Source: Bacillus methanolicus
GTDB taxonomy: Bacteria; Bacillota; Bacilli; Bacillales; Cytobacillaceae
Assembly: GCF_008764295.1 (NCBI RefSeq)
Contig: NZ_VTQX01000006.1
Coordinates: 62,001 to 126,000 of the forward strand
DNA: 64,000 bases
Reading direction: 5' to 3'
Positions 1 to 10,052 of this stretch are shown one piece after another. Position numbers and translations under genes: made by a program. Each line of letters starts with the position of its first letter. Positions within the stretch are counted from its first letter, which is position 1. The notes below the pieces were generated by a model. It did not search any database. It was not told the origin of the DNA and saw nothing but the letters and a program-made list of their open reading frames with translations.

Positions 1-20
1 TTCAACCGAATGAATAAATA

Positions 21-55
21 AACATAACGGGAGGGCTTACGCCTCCCGTTATGTT
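21..55 (-). terminator. terminator of the chemoreceptor gene
   Basis: A 14-bp perfect inverted repeat (arms 21-34 and 42-55, 7-nt loop). On the minus strand it is followed by a T-rich stretch. The stop codon of the chemoreceptor (49-51) lies inside the stem. Confidence 0.8.
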
Positions 56-1530
56 TGTTGAAGTTTCACTAAATTATCAACAGATTGATGCGCTTCTGTT
101 ACAGAATTTAGCAATATTTCATGTTGTGCCGTTTGTACTCCGACTGCCGATGATAATTCTTGTAGTGTGGCGCTTGCTTGTTCAATAACAGCGCTAAATT
201 CACTGATTGCCTGCTCAATCGATCTAGAGGAGCCAAGTACACTTTTCGTCAGCGTCTCGTATTTGGAGATATCCTCCTTAAGTTGGCGGAATGTGGTTTG
301 AATTTGTATAAGGGTCTGCTGTGTATCGATCGCCATCTGTAGATTTTGATTAATTTTTGTTCTCGTTGACGAGACTGTTTCTGTCACAGATTCAGTACCG
401 CCCACCACATATTGAAGGTTTTCGGAAATTTGCGTGGCCGTTTTATGGCTTATTTCCGCAAGTTTTCTTACCTCATCAGCTACAATCGCAAATCCTTTAC
501 CAGATTCTCCAGCTCGTGCAGCTTCAATGGAGGCGTTTAACGCGAGTAAATTTGTTTGATCCGCTATTCCTTGGATTGCCTCTGAAAATTTAACGGTTTC
601 TTTTACTAGAGAAGCTAGTGTTGTGGTTTGTTTCGCAATCTCTTCCATATTATAATAGGAAATTTCAAGTTCATCTTTTAACTCGGTTACGAGCACAGCA
701 CCATTATTGGTCACTTCTTGTGCAGCGATTGAATCTCTGTGGAGCTTATGAACTAATTCACTTGTTTCATGAATTACTTGATTTGAATTTTCTAATTCTC
801 TAGTGATTTCTTGAATTGAATCAGTCTGAGTTTGCATGCCCGTGGCAATTTCATTAATTGAATTGTTCATTTCTTGCGCAGCTTCATAATTTTCATGACT
901 TTTATGTTTGACAAACTGGATCAAATCTGAGAGGCTAACCGTACTTTCACCAACCGTTTTTCTAATTTCCCGATCAAGCAATAACAGCTCTTCTGTCTGT
1001 TTTTGCGCTGCGACAATATTTTCAGATAAATTTTTAGCAATGGATAATTGGAATGCTAACAAAATCGATACTAAAAGATAGAGAAGATAGACGGTTGCAT
1101 AGTTCTTTATATCTAACGGCAATGCAGGATGATACACCCAAGTGAAGGCGCTAATTGCGACAAAACCCAGTATCGAGCCTGACCATAGTACCTTTTTATC
1201 CATGTAGATAGCTGCCGTAGCTAGAATAAAGTACAATAGAACATAGGCGGTAGGAGATACACTATTCGCCATGATCACATACATAACAACAGCGACAAGG
1301 AGAACTGCTAAGTATGGAATAATGGTTACGAACTTTTTTGTATAATGGAAAAGAGCAATAAGGCCAACTCCGAGACCACCGCCGAAAATAATAGATAAAA
1401 TAAGAGCTAATTCTTTTTGCATGACGATGTCTACAAGAGCTGCCAAGATGACACAGACAAATGTAGCTTTAATTACGAGTGAATTCTTTCTCGTTAAATC
1501 CTCCTGTTTAATTTCTATAATCGTTTTCAT
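49..1530 (-). CDS. methyl-accepting chemotaxis protein with polytopic membrane N-terminus
   Basis: About 493 aa. The N-terminal ~165 residues hold about six hydrophobic segments with little between them, so there is no obvious extracellular sensor domain. The rest is a helical cytoplasmic signalling domain with the conserved receptor hairpin tip ([20 protein letters not shown], then [15 protein letters not shown]). This tip binds CheA and CheW in the family. The start chosen is the ATG at 1530, preceded by GGGAGGAATAGG; the open frame continues upstream to 1653 without another good ribosome site. In B. subtilis the spoIIIA operon sits directly before accB, so this gene is an addition or the far side of a rearrangement. 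The ligand is unknown; a membrane-embedded or redox/energy signal is only a guess from the lack of an outer domain. Confidence 0.9.
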   Translation of the reverse strand: MKTIIEIKQEDLTRKNSLVIKATFVCVILAALVDIVMQKELALILSIIFGGGLGVGLIALFHYTKKFVTIIPYLAVLLVAVVMYVIMANSVSPTAYVLLYFILATAAIYMDKKVLWSGSILGFVAISAFTWVYHPALPLDIKNYATVYLLYLLVSILLAFQLSIAKNLSENIVAAQKQTEELLLLDREIRKTVGESTVSLSDLIQFVKHKSHENYEAAQEMNNSINEIATGMQTQTDSIQEITRELENSNQVIHETSELVHKLHRDSIAAQEVTNNGAVLVTELKDELEISYYNMEEIAKQTTTLASLVKETVKFSEAIQGIADQTNLLALNASIEAARAGESGKGFAIVADEVRKLAEISHKTATQISENLQYVVGGTESVTETVSSTRTKINQNLQMAIDTQQTLIQIQTTFRQLKEDISKYETLTKSVLGSSRSIEQAISEFSAVIEQASATLQELSSAVGVQTAQHEILLNSVTEAHQSVDNLVKLQQT

Positions 1531-1874
1531 CCTATTCCTCCCTGATTTTTCCTTCAAACAATAAATTTCGCTATAATTGTAAAAAATCCTCTTCAAAAAT
1601 GTAATTTCATAATTGTGTTTTAGCAACATGGTTAGTCGTCTATTTCGAATCATTTAAAAATATTCTGAATAAATTAAAAATCAACAGTAATGATAACGCG
1701 CTCATATTACTGAAAGGTCTGGGGACAAGAGTATTCCGCTCCTTTTCCTTCAGCAAATACTAAGGAGGGATTGGCAGAAAGTACATATCCTTGCTTTACC
1801 CTCAAGAAGGAATTAATCAATGCCTTGAATATCTTCATGGAGAAGCCTGAAAAGGATTGAAAAAAATGTAATGA
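1531..1874. other. intergenic gap, no gene seen
   Basis: Divergent gap between the chemoreceptor and accB. I see no convincing gene in 1654-1874; a short open stretch ending near 1860 has no start signal. The accB promoter follows it. Confidence 0.5.
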
Positions 1875-1922
1875 TTGAACTTTTGTAAGGTCTTATCGTA
1901 TAGTATTAGTATCTAGTGCTAA
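1875..1922 (+). promoter_or_regulatory. accBC promoter with FapR-like operator
   Basis: TTGAAC (1875-1880), an 18-nt spacer and TATAGT (1899-1904) form a sigma-A type promoter. Directly downstream, at 1906-1922, lies TTAGTATCTAGTGCTAA, which matches the FapR operator type TTAGTACCTAGTCTTAA at 14 of 17 positions and keeps its TTAG...CTAA symmetry. FapR represses lipid synthesis genes in Bacillales until malonyl-CoA accumulates. A site overlapping the transcription start would give product feedback on acetyl-CoA carboxylase; that control is inferred. Confidence 0.6.
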
Positions 1923-1949
1923 ACTTTAATGTGAATAGGAGTGTCATAA

Positions 1950-2441
1950 ATGTTAAAGGTACAAGAAATTCGTGAATTAATTAAACTTGTAGATCAATCC
2001 AATTTAGATGAGTTTGTATATGAAGTTGATGATTGCAAAATTAAAATGAAAAAAAACCATGGTGGTGTAGTTGCTGTATCAGCTCCGCCAGTTGTTGAAC
2101 GAGCAGCCGTCGAAGTAGCACCAAAACCACAGGTTGTTCAAGCTGACAAGGAAGTTGAAGTAAAGGAAACGGATGTTGCACCTGTTTCTGTTGATGAAAG
2201 CTTACATAAAATAACATCGCCAATGGTCGGCACTTTTTATCACAAGCCATCACCAGAGGCGGAGCCTTATGTAAAAGTAGGGAGTAAGGTTACCAATGAT
2301 TCGATCGTTTGTATTGTTGAAGCAATGAAATTATTTAACGAGATTGAAGCAGAAGTAAGTGGGGAAATCGTGGAGATCCTTGTGAAAGATGGCCAATTAG
2401 TAGAGTATGGTCAACCACTATTTTTGGTAAAGCCTGAATAA
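1950..2441 (+). CDS. accB: acetyl-CoA carboxylase biotin carboxyl carrier protein
   Basis: 163 aa, normal length for AccB. Residues 1-40 form the conserved N-terminal segment, about 41-85 is a Pro/Ala/Val-rich linker, and 86-163 is the biotinyl domain. The biotin attachment motif EAMKLFNE places the modified lysine at K127. The protein carries carboxybiotin from the AccC active site to the AccA/AccD carboxyltransferase to make malonyl-CoA. GGAG lies just upstream of the ATG. It is followed 13 nt later by accC, the usual two-gene order, and is controlled by the FapR-like promoter at 1875-1922. Confidence 0.97.
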   Translation: MLKVQEIRELIKLVDQSNLDEFVYEVDDCKIKMKKNHGGVVAVSAPPVVERAAVEVAPKPQVVQADKEVEVKETDVAPVSVDESLHKITSPMVGTFYHKPSPEAEPYVKVGSKVTNDSIVCIVEAMKLFNEIEAEVSGEIVEILVKDGQLVEYGQPLFLVKPE

Positions 2442-2454
2442 GGAGCGAAGCGAA

Positions 2455-3807
2455 ATGATAAAAAAATTATTAATTGCCAATCGAGGAGAAATTGCTGTCC
2501 GCATCATACGTGCGTGCCGGGAATTAGATATTGAATCAGTAGCTGTATATTCTGAAGCGGATAAGGATGCCCTTCATGTTCAACTTGCTGATGAAGCCTA
2601 TTGTATTGGGCCGACGTTATCGAAGGATAGTTATTTGAACTTTACGAATATTGTCAGTGTGGCGAAACTTACCGATTGCCAGGCGATTCACCCTGGATAT
2701 GGGTTTTTAGCTGAAAATGCAGCCTTTGCAGAGCTTTGTCGAGAGTGCAATATTATATTTGTAGGTCCGACTCCGGAAGCGATTACAAAAATGGGAACAA
2801 AGGATATTGCAAGAGAAACGATGAAGGAAGCTGGAGTTCCAATCGTTCCCGGATCGCAAGGAATTATTAAAGATGAAACGGAGGCTATTAAGCTTGCCGA
2901 AGAAATTGGCTATCCTGTGATTATCAAGGCAACTGCCGGCGGTGGTGGAAAAGGAATTCGCGTTGCGCGCAATGAGGCTGATTTAATTAAAGGAATAAAC
3001 ATCACTCAACAAGAGGCACTTACTGCTTTTGGCAATCCAGGGGTATATATTGAAAAATATATAGAAGATTTTCGCCATGTAGAGATTCAAGTTTTAGCTG
3101 ATAATTTTGGCAATGTCGTTCATTTAGGTGAGAGAGATTGTTCGATCCAGCGAAGACTGCAAAAGCTTTTAGAAGAAACTCCTTCCCCAGCATTAGATAG
3201 TGAAATTCGAGAAGAAATGGGGAATGCGGCTGTAAAAGCAGCTAAAGCAGTTGATTATACTGGTGCAGGTACGATAGAATTTATATATGATTATCGAAAT
3301 CGCCAATTTTATTTCATGGAAATGAATACGCGAATTCAGGTTGAACATCCAGTAACAGAGATGGTGACAGGAGTCGATCTCATAAAAGAGCAAATTAAAG
3401 TCGCATCTGGTGAAGCATTGAAATTTCAGCAGGAAGAAGTCGAATTTAATGGATGGGCGATTGAATGCCGAATCAATGCGGAAAATCCAGAAAAGTCTTT
3501 TATGCCTTCTCCTGGTAAAATTGAGATGTATCTTCCACCGGGAGGATTGGGAGTTAGGGTCGATTCGGCAGCATATCCAGGATATACAATCCCTCCCTTC
3601 TATGACTCGATGATTGCAAAGGTAATCACTTATGGAAGTACAAGAGAAGAAGCTATTTCAAGAATGAAAAGAGCATTGAGCGAATTTGTCATTGAAGGGA
3701 TTCATACAACCATTCCCTTCCACCTGAAATTGCTTAATCACGAGAAATTTGTGGAAGGTGATTTCAATACGAAATTTCTGGAAATGCACGATGTTATGAA
3801 ATCTTAA
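2455..3807 (+). CDS. accC: acetyl-CoA carboxylase, biotin carboxylase subunit
   Basis: 450 aa, standard AccC length. It starts with the family's [15 protein letters not shown], followed by [11 protein letters not shown] (about residue 83) and the ATP-grasp glycine-rich loop [10 protein letters not shown] (about residue 163). The biotin carboxylase C-terminal domain follows with [15 protein letters not shown]. It carboxylates the biotin on AccB with ATP and bicarbonate. Ribosome site GGAGCGAAGCGAA precedes the ATG. The operon also contains a methylmalonyl/propionyl-type carboxyltransferase far downstream (36989) that lacks its own biotin subunits; sharing of AccB/AccC with it is possible but unproven. 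Confidence 0.97.
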   Translation: MIKKLLIANRGEIAVRIIRACRELDIESVAVYSEADKDALHVQLADEAYCIGPTLSKDSYLNFTNIVSVAKLTDCQAIHPGYGFLAENAAFAELCRECNIIFVGPTPEAITKMGTKDIARETMKEAGVPIVPGSQGIIKDETEAIKLAEEIGYPVIIKATAGGGGKGIRVARNEADLIKGINITQQEALTAFGNPGVYIEKYIEDFRHVEIQVLADNFGNVVHLGERDCSIQRRLQKLLEETPSPALDSEIREEMGNAAVKAAKAVDYTGAGTIEFIYDYRNRQFYFMEMNTRIQVEHPVTEMVTGVDLIKEQIKVASGEALKFQQEEVEFNGWAIECRINAENPEKSFMPSPGKIEMYLPPGGLGVRVDSAAYPGYTIPPFYDSMIAKVITYGSTREEAISRMKRALSEFVIEGIHTTIPFHLKLLNHEKFVEGDFNTKFLEMHDVMKS

Positions 3808-3828
3808 TACAAATAGGAGGACTCGGAT

Positions 3829-4233
3829 ATGAGCGAAAACATATTGGAAATGAGTCAAGGTCAAACTGGACTTGGAAAAGTAGAAATTGCTCCAGAGGTT
3901 ATAGAGGTCATTGCTGGAATTGCTGCTTCAGAGGTTGAAGGAGTTTCACAAATGCGTGGTAGCTTTGCAACAGGTGTGGTGGAACGATTAGGGAAGAAAA
4001 ATCATGGAAAAGGCGTAAAAGTGGAGCTTACTGAAGACGGGATTAAAGTCGATGTCTACTGTTTGATGAAATTTGGAATCTCTATTCCAGCGGTAGCTGG
4101 AAAGGTTCAAGATAATATCCGCCAAGCCTTACTAAATATGACTGCACTTGAGGCTGAAGAAGTGAATGTTCATATTGTTGGAATCCAATTTGACAATCCG
4201 AAACAAGAAGCGGAAACTGAGCAAGAAATGTAA
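3829..4233 (+). CDS. yqhY: Asp23/Gls24 family protein YqhY
   Basis: 134 aa Asp23-family protein. Characteristic features are the N-terminal GLGKVEIAPEVIEVIAGIAA segment and the GVKVELTEDGIKVDVYCLMKFG core. In B. subtilis yqhY sits directly after accC, as here (22 nt gap), and has been linked to fatty acid synthesis homeostasis; the biochemical role is not established. AGGAGG lies 8 nt before the ATG. A terminator follows, so accB-accC-yqhY looks like one transcript. Confidence 0.92.
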   Translation: MSENILEMSQGQTGLGKVEIAPEVIEVIAGIAASEVEGVSQMRGSFATGVVERLGKKNHGKGVKVELTEDGIKVDVYCLMKFGISIPAVAGKVQDNIRQALLNMTALEAEEVNVHIVGIQFDNPKQEAETEQEM

Positions 4234-4244
4234 TGGTACAATGA

Positions 4245-4280
4245 AAAAACCAGAGACGAAATGTCTTTGGTTTTTGTTTT
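4245..4280 (+). terminator. terminator of accB-accC-yqhY
   Basis: Inverted repeat AAAAACCAGAGAC / GTCTTTGGTTTTT with one G-T pair and a short loop, ending in T-rich sequence just after the yqhY stop. Confidence 0.85.
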
Positions 4281-4668
4281 CTTTTCAAAAAAAGCTTCTT
4301 GGCTCTGTTTAATTCTGATAAAGGAGATTAACCTATCAAAATAACGGTTATAGTGAAGGATAAGATTAGAAGCACCCGCAAATTTTAGCTTTAAAGTAGG
4401 GTGCAAGAGTCGAGCTGAAAGGCGTTTGAAAATAAGAAGGTACTTGCGGTGAACACGAAAATCGGCCACACAATAATATTGTTTAACATAGCCCTTTGTT
4501 ATGCTATTATTTTTAATGACTTATAGAAAAGCCATAAAGCTTGAACGAGTGGCTTAATCCAATTGGCAAAATAGGATGCTACGTTATTCCAATCACTTTA
4601 GCCATTTTGGTTAGGAAGTTTAACGATATAAGTTCCATCTAAACCATCCTAAAAGGAGTAGAAAATAA
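4281..4668. other. non-coding gap before nusB
   Basis: About 390 bp with no supportable gene on either strand. It holds small inverted repeats, for example GCACCC/GGGTGC around 4371-4404, and AT-rich sequence near 4470-4515 that could host the nusB promoter, but no clear -35/-10 pair stands out. The first half has a repeat-like look, but I cannot tie it to a known element. Confidence 0.4.
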
Positions 4669-5049
4669 ATGAAAAGAAGAACAGCTAGAGAAAAAGCGCT
4701 GCAGGCGTTGTTCCAAATTGATGTAAGTGGTGTGGAGCCGAAGGATGCGATTGCCCATGTCCTTGAAGGAGTAAGGAATGACGATTATTTATTGAAGTTA
4801 GTTTTAGGCGTTGTTGAAAACAAAGAAGAAATAGACGAAATGTTGCAGAAGCATCTCGAAAATTGGACGCTTGAACGGTTGGCGATTGTCGATCGTAACA
4901 TTTTGCGACTTTCAGCATATGAACTTTTGTATTGCAAAGAGGATGTTCCGACGAAAGTGGCGATTGATGAAGCGATTGAAATCGCTAAAATCTATGGAGA
5001 TGACCAATCGAGCCGCTTTATCAATGGAATATTATCAAAGATTCATTAA
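4669..5049 (+). CDS. nusB: transcription antitermination factor NusB
   Basis: 126 aa, all-helical NusB. It starts KRRTAREKALQALFQID and contains the family C-terminal motif with KVAIDEAIEIAKIYG and the final SSRFINGILSKI. NusB binds boxA RNA with NusE (S10) and aids rRNA transcription. AAAGGAG precedes the ATG. In most Bacillus genomes folD follows nusB; here xseA begins only 40 nt downstream. Confidence 0.97.
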   Translation: MKRRTAREKALQALFQIDVSGVEPKDAIAHVLEGVRNDDYLLKLVLGVVENKEEIDEMLQKHLENWTLERLAIVDRNILRLSAYELLYCKEDVPTKVAIDEAIEIAKIYGDDQSSRFINGILSKIH

Positions 5050-5089
5050 TGGATTGTAACTAGTTTGCTTATGTAAAAGGGGTTATCTT

Positions 5090-6439
5090 ATGAAGGAAAA
5101 GCGCTATCTTACTGTCGCAGCCTTAACGAAATATATAAAAAGAAAATTCGATGCCGATCCCCATTTACAAGGAGTTCATGTAAAAGGGGAAATTTCTAAT
5201 TTTAAACAGCATTCAAGTGGGCATATGTATTTTACCTTAAAGGATGATAAAGCAAGAATATTGGCAGTGATGTTTTCCAGCGATGCGCGTGCCATGAAAT
5301 TTATTCCTGAGAATGGGATGAAGGTTTTGATTACCGGAAATATCACCGTGTATGAGCAAAGCGGGCAATATCAAATTTATGTTAAGAACATGCAGCCTGA
5401 CGGTATTGGTGAACTTTATTTGGCGTATGAACAGTTAAAAGAAAAATTAGAAAAAGAAGGGTTATTTTCACCTGCACATAAAAAACCACTTCCTAAATAT
5501 CCAAAAACAATTGGAGTCATAACTTCACCAACAGGTGCGGCTGTCCGAGATATCATAACGACGATAAAAAGGAGATATCCGGTTGCCAGCATCCTCATTT
5601 TTCCCGCAATTGTTCAAGGAGATCAAGCGCCAAACTCGATTGTAAACGCCATTAAAAAAGCGAATGAAATGGATAAAGTCGATTGTTTAATTGTGGGCCG
5701 CGGCGGTGGCTCGATTGAGGAGTTATGGGCGTTCAATGAAGAGATAGTAGTTAGAGCGATCTATACTTCAACGATTCCTATTATTTCAGCAGTTGGGCAT
5801 GAGACTGATTTTACGATAGCTGATTTTGTGGCGGATATGCGCGCTCCTACCCCGACAGGAGCTGCTGAATTAGCAGTACCTCACGTAGATGAATTGATGG
5901 AACGGATATTGACGAGACAAACAAGAATGCTGCGGGTTATGAAAGAGCGAGTTCATTATTCACAAGAACGTCTAAAGCAAATTGAACGTTCTTATGCATT
6001 TCGTTATCCAAGGCGAGCATATGAGCAGAAGATGGAGCAAGTTGACAAAGCAACAGAACGTCTTGTAAAAGGTGCGGAAAAACAATTTTTAACCCAAAAA
6101 GAAGCCTATTTAAATTTATATCGCCGTATTGAAAGACATAAACCACGTGAACTGTTAAATGAAGCAAGGGAACAGCATGAAAAAGCGGAAAGGCAACTGA
6201 ACCGTATGATGACAGCTATTTTGGCAGACAAACAGAAGGATTTTAGACAAATGCTTACAACATTGGAAGCGTTAAGTCCATTGAAGGTAATGGAACGGGG
6301 CTATAGTCTTGTCTACGATGATAGCGGCAAACTGGTAAAAAGTGTTTGTCGCATTTCAAAAGAGGATCAACTAACCGTACGGATGGCAGACGGTTCGATT
6401 CAGTGCCAAGTGCTGAATGTTGAGGGGAAGGAGAATTAA
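5090..6439 (+). CDS. xseA: exodeoxyribonuclease VII large subunit
   Basis: 449 aa. It has an N-terminal OB-fold (about 1-105, [22 protein letters not shown]), the catalytic domain with [12 protein letters not shown] and [41 protein letters not shown], then a long coiled-coil region (about 265-400) and a small C-terminal segment. With XseB it degrades single-stranded DNA from both ends to short oligonucleotides. Start ATG preceded by AAAGGGG. It is followed 2 nt later by xseB, so translation is likely coupled. Confidence 0.97.
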   Translation: MKEKRYLTVAALTKYIKRKFDADPHLQGVHVKGEISNFKQHSSGHMYFTLKDDKARILAVMFSSDARAMKFIPENGMKVLITGNITVYEQSGQYQIYVKNMQPDGIGELYLAYEQLKEKLEKEGLFSPAHKKPLPKYPKTIGVITSPTGAAVRDIITTIKRRYPVASILIFPAIVQGDQAPNSIVNAIKKANEMDKVDCLIVGRGGGSIEELWAFNEEIVVRAIYTSTIPIISAVGHETDFTIADFVADMRAPTPTGAAELAVPHVDELMERILTRQTRMLRVMKERVHYSQERLKQIERSYAFRYPRRAYEQKMEQVDKATERLVKGAEKQFLTQKEAYLNLYRRIERHKPRELLNEAREQHEKAERQLNRMMTAILADKQKDFRQMLTTLEALSPLKVMERGYSLVYDDSGKLVKSVCRISKEDQLTVRMADGSIQCQVLNVEGKEN

Positions 6440-6441
6440 TA

Positions 6442-6669
6442 ATGGAAGAAAAAATGACGTTTGAGGAAGCGATGAAAAATCTCGAAGATATTGTGGAAAA
6501 GCTGGAAGAAGGAGATGTGCCGTTAGAAGAAGCGATCACAATTTATCGAAAAGGAATGGAGCTTTCTAAGCTGTGCCACGATAAACTAAAAGATGTCGAA
6601 GAACAATTGACACAAATTATTACTGAAGATGGGAAAAAACAGGAGTTTTCTATCCAAGAGGAGGAGTAA
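6442..6669 (+). CDS. xseB: exodeoxyribonuclease VII small subunit
   Basis: 75 aa, the usual size. It has the XseB pattern [36 protein letters not shown], which forms a helical hairpin that wraps the coiled coil of XseA. GGGAAGGAG at the end of xseA serves as its ribosome site. Its own last codons carry the GAGGAGG used by ispA, which starts one base after its stop. Confidence 0.96.
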   Translation: MEEKMTFEEAMKNLEDIVEKLEEGDVPLEEAITIYRKGMELSKLCHDKLKDVEEQLTQIITEDGKKQEFSIQEEE

Positions 6670-6670
6670 A

Positions 6671-7552
6671 GTGGAGCTTTTAGCACCTTTTATGCAAAAA
6701 CATAAAGAGCTCCTCGAGCAGCAATTACGGACAAGTGTGATGCAAATGAAGGCCCCAGAGATTATAAAAGAATCGATGTTATATTCTTTGGAGGCTGGCG
6801 GGAAGAGAATTCGACCGATGCTCTTATTTGCCACAATTGATGCATTCGGGGATAAAGTTGAAAAAGGGTTACTGACTGCAGCAGCAATTGAGATGGTTCA
6901 TACATATTCTTTGATTCATGATGATCTCCCAAGCATGGATAACGATGATTTAAGAAGAGGCAGACCGACAAATCATAAAGTATACGGGGATGCTTTTGCG
7001 ATTTTAGCAGGAGATGCTCTTCTAACTTATAGCTTCCAATTGATTACGGAAACTGCTGAGGTAGATGCTGAAACAAAGCTTAAACTAATACGAGAGCTTT
7101 CTATCGCTGCTGGTGCCGAAGGAATGGTCGGGGGGCAAGTTGCTGATATAAGCGGAGAAAATCGCTGTTTGACCTTGGACGAGCTTGAATATATTCATAT
7201 TCATAAAACGGGCAAACTGTTGTCCTTTAGTGCTGTCGCAGGAGCTCTTTTAGCTGGAGCACCAAACGCTATGGTTGAGCAATTTGGAAAATTTGCCCAT
7301 CACCTAGGACTAGCATTCCAAATTCGCGATGATATTCTTGATTTGGAAGGAAATGAGGTAAAGTTGGGGAAGCGTACTGGCAGTGATACTTTTAATCATA
7401 AAAGCACCTATCCTGCATTATTAACTATGGACGGTGCAAAGAAAGCATTGGTGCAGGAAATTGCGAAAGCGCAAGGCATTCTTCAGGAAACGGGTTTAAA
7501 TACAGGAGTGCTTATGGAATTAACTGATTTGGTTGCAAATCGAGATCACTAA
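6671..7552 (+). CDS. ispA: farnesyl diphosphate synthase (polyprenyl synthetase)
   Basis: About 293 aa from the GTG at 6671, directly after GAGGAG. A longer frame back to 6629 would overlap xseB and lacks a ribosome site. The first aspartate-rich motif is DDLPSMDNDD (about residue 84) and the second is DDILD; GGKRIRPML and the KTGKL motif are also present. It condenses IPP with DMAPP/GPP to farnesyl diphosphate. Its genomic partner is dxs, which supplies the MEP pathway. The cluster xseA-xseB-ispA-dxs-tlyA is the standard Bacillus order. Confidence 0.95.
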   Translation: MELLAPFMQKHKELLEQQLRTSVMQMKAPEIIKESMLYSLEAGGKRIRPMLLFATIDAFGDKVEKGLLTAAAIEMVHTYSLIHDDLPSMDNDDLRRGRPTNHKVYGDAFAILAGDALLTYSFQLITETAEVDAETKLKLIRELSIAAGAEGMVGGQVADISGENRCLTLDELEYIHIHKTGKLLSFSAVAGALLAGAPNAMVEQFGKFAHHLGLAFQIRDDILDLEGNEVKLGKRTGSDTFNHKSTYPALLTMDGAKKALVQEIAKAQGILQETGLNTGVLMELTDLVANRDH

Positions 7553-7585
7553 TCTCCCCCTAATAAGGTGGCTTAAATCTGCTTT

Positions 7586-7614
7586 TTTACTAAATGGAAT
7601 TTCTATGTTATAAT
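7586..7614 (+). promoter_or_regulatory. promoter of unknown transcript after ispA
   Basis: TTTACT (7586-7591), 17-nt spacer and TATAAT (7609-7614), with an extended TGT just before the -10. It is a good sigma-A promoter. dxs starts about 540 nt downstream and a terminator-like hairpin intervenes, so it may drive a short RNA rather than dxs. Confidence 0.6.
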
Positions 7615-7619
7615 ACAGA

Positions 7620-7913
7620 ATGATTTTGTCTAAATATTTATTTTGCTACATAAACTGAATGTAAACAAAAACTTTCTCTGTAAACACAGCAATGAGAGGG
7701 TACAACAAAATGGAGTATATCAACCTTCACTCTTTATTTTAAACAAGCTGTAGCAGTGAAAAGGAACGAGTAAAATAAATAATTTGCTTTAAATGGAATT
7801 TGCAAAACATAATTTCTATCAGACAATCAACATTTTTAACGACGATACAAAAAGTCTAAATTGACATGAGGTCAGTTCAGCCGTTATCACTTTTGTGCTA
7901 GCGGTTCTTTTTT
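7620..7913 (+). ncRNA. candidate ~290-nt leader or small RNA upstream of dxs
   Basis: Bounded by the promoter at 7586-7614 and a terminator-like hairpin at about 7877-7913 (12-bp stem with one mismatch and two G-T pairs, then CTTTTTTC). Near its middle, GAGAGGG lies 8 nt before an ATG at about 7710 that opens a 10-codon ORF (MEYINLHSLF). I do not recognise the RNA. It could be an independent small RNA or an attenuating leader of dxs; expression is unproven. Confidence 0.4.
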
Positions 7914-7943
7914 CAAGGCTATGTTTTATATGATTTAAGTTGA

Positions 7944-8051
7944 TTTTTGGCTCATCTACGTAAGCAACCTTCATTTCTTACGTCTATGAAGCTGATTCTG
8001 ACTTTGTGGAAATAAGTAAGTTTTCTTTTCGTTTCATCGAGTCAGCCATAA
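7944..8051 (+). repeat. hairpin repeat, copy A (diverged)
   Basis: Starts with the end sequence TTTTTGGCTCAT shared with copy B (35255-35384). It has the same internal layout: a hairpin CGTAAG...CTTACG near the left end, then a GATTCTGA-like core and AAGTTTTCT..TTCGTTTCATCGA near the right end. The right end (GTCAGCC) is degenerate. It abuts the start of dxs. Identity was judged by eye. Confidence 0.5.
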
Positions 8052-8153
8052 AATAATCCAAAAATGAACGAAACCATATTTAACACAGTTTTTTTTAGAA
8101 ATCCGAAATCGGAATCAATAATCCGAAAAAGAAATGAAAGTGAGTGGTCCGTT

Positions 8154-10046
8154 ATGGATCTGTTATCAATAAAAGACCCATCTTTTTTGAAAGCATTGTC
8201 TAATAAGGAACTAGAGAAGCTTAGCCAAGAAATTCGTGAGTTTTTAATTGAAAAGTTGTCGAAAACAGGAGGCCATATTGGCCCAAATCTTGGTGTTGTT
8301 GAACTTACGATTGCGTTGCATAAATGCTTTAACAGCCCAAAGGATAAGATTCTATGGGATGTCGGTCATCAATCGTATGTTCATAAAATTCTTACAGGAA
8401 GAGCCGATCAATTTGACACGTTAAGACAATATAAGGGTCTTTGTGGATTCCCCAAAATGGTCGAAAGTGAACATGACGTCTGGGAAACAGGCCATAGCTC
8501 TACATCATTGTCTGCTGCGATGGGAATGGCGATCGCCCGTGATTTAAAAAAGGAGAAGTCCTTCATTGTACCCGTTATTGGTGATGGAGCGCTTACTGGT
8601 GGGATGGCACTTGAGGCGTTAAATCATATTGGGCATGAACGAAAAAATATGATTGTTGTTTTAAATGATAACGAAATGTCAATTGCACCGAATGTCGGTG
8701 CTCTTCACAATGTGCTAGGACGACTTCGGACGGCAGGTAAATATCAATGGGCTAAAGACGAATTGGAGTACTTACTGAAGAAAATTCCAGCTGTCGGTGG
8801 TAAATTGGCGGCTACAGCGGAAAGAATAAAGGACAGTTTAAAGTATTTGCTCGTTTCGGGAGTTTTCTTTGAAGAGCTCGGCTTTACCTATTTAGGTCCA
8901 ATTGATGGCCATAATTACGATGCATTGCTAGAAAATATTGCTTATGCGAAGAAAATGGAAGGACCCGTTCTTCTTCATGTCATTACGAAAAAAGGAAAGG
9001 GTTATCAGCCGGCAGAAAATGATACAATCGGAACTTGGCATGGAACCGGAGCTTATAAAATTGAGACGGGTGACTTTATTAAGCCTGTTCAATCTCCTCC
9101 AGCATGGAGCAAACTTGTTAGTGAAACGGTACGGAAGATTGCCCGTGAAGATGAGAGGGTTGTCGCGATTACTCCAGCAATGCCAGTTGGTTCTAAATTA
9201 GAAGGCTTTGCTAGCGAATTTCCTGAGCGCATGTATGATGTCGGGATCGCTGAACAGCATGCCGCGACAATGGCAGCAGGATTGGCGACACAAAACATGA
9301 AGCCGTTCCTAGCGATATATTCTACGTTTTTGCAGCGTGCCTACGATCAGGTCGTCCATGATATTTGTCGTCAAAACTTAAATGTCTTTATTGGAATTGA
9401 CCGTGCTGGTTTAGTCGGGGCTGACGGAGAAACTCATCAAGGGGTATTTGATATTGCCTTTTTGCGGCATGTACCCAATATGGTGTTAATGATGCCAAAG
9501 GATGAGAATGAAGGACAACATCTTGTCCATACGGCGTTAAAATACGATGAGGGTCCAATTGCGATGAGATTCCCAAGAGGAAATGGTCTCGGAGTTCCTT
9601 TAGATGAAGAGCTGAAAGAAATACCGATTGGAACATGGGAAGTATTAAAAGAAGGGCTTGATGGAGCGATTTTAACTTTTGGGACGACGATCCCAATGGC
9701 TATGAAGGCGGCAGAAATTCTTGAGAAACAGGGAGTTTCGATCAAGGTGATTAATGCGCGTTTCATTAAACCAATTGATGAAGATATGCTTCTCGGTCTA
9801 TTAGGAGTAGATATGCCGATTCTTACTATCGAAGAAGCTGTTCTACAAGGTGGATTTGGTAGCTCTATTTTAGAATTTGCATCTGAAAAAGGATACCACC
9901 ATGCTGAAATTGATCGCATTGGTATTCCTGATCGATTTATCGAACACGGAAGTGTGAATGAATTGCTAAATGAAATTGGCCTGACAACAGAAAATGTTGT
10001 CAATAAACTGCAAACATTGGCAAGAAAAAAACAAAAAAGGGCCTAA
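8154..10046 (+). CDS. dxs: 1-deoxy-D-xylulose-5-phosphate synthase
   Basis: About 630 aa from ATG 8154 ([15 protein letters not shown], the usual Dxs beginning). The frame extends back to 8064, but that part is not Dxs-like and runs next to a repeat. It contains the thiamine diphosphate motif [16 protein letters not shown], the transketolase-type pyrimidine domain ([16 protein letters not shown]) and [15 protein letters not shown]. It makes DXP from pyruvate and glyceraldehyde 3-phosphate, the first MEP pathway step, feeding ispA upstream. tlyA follows after 6 nt. Confidence 0.96.
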   Translation: MDLLSIKDPSFLKALSNKELEKLSQEIREFLIEKLSKTGGHIGPNLGVVELTIALHKCFNSPKDKILWDVGHQSYVHKILTGRADQFDTLRQYKGLCGFPKMVESEHDVWETGHSSTSLSAAMGMAIARDLKKEKSFIVPVIGDGALTGGMALEALNHIGHERKNMIVVLNDNEMSIAPNVGALHNVLGRLRTAGKYQWAKDELEYLLKKIPAVGGKLAATAERIKDSLKYLLVSGVFFEELGFTYLGPIDGHNYDALLENIAYAKKMEGPVLLHVITKKGKGYQPAENDTIGTWHGTGAYKIETGDFIKPVQSPPAWSKLVSETVRKIAREDERVVAITPAMPVGSKLEGFASEFPERMYDVGIAEQHAATMAAGLATQNMKPFLAIYSTFLQRAYDQVVHDICRQNLNVFIGIDRAGLVGADGETHQGVFDIAFLRHVPNMVLMMPKDENEGQHLVHTALKYDEGPIAMRFPRGNGLGVPLDEELKEIPIGTWEVLKEGLDGAILTFGTTIPMAMKAAEILEKQGVSIKVINARFIKPIDEDMLLGLLGVDMPILTIEEAVLQGGFGSSILEFASEKGYHHAEIDRIGIPDRFIEHGSVNELLNEIGLTTENVVNKLQTLARKKQKRA

Positions 10047-10052
10047 ACAAAA

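Noticed and set aside
4281-4668. Possible insertion sequence remnant before nusB
   Set aside because: Only short imperfect inverted repeats; no transposase fragment or duplicated target seen.
8064-8153. 30-codon N-terminal extension of dxs
   Set aside because: Not Dxs-like, no ribosome site; the standard MDLLSIKDP start at 8154 fits better.
9437-10003. 188-codon minus-strand frame inside dxs
   Set aside because: Shadow of a highly conserved gene on the other strand; Ser/Ile/Arg-rich composition typical of antisense frames.
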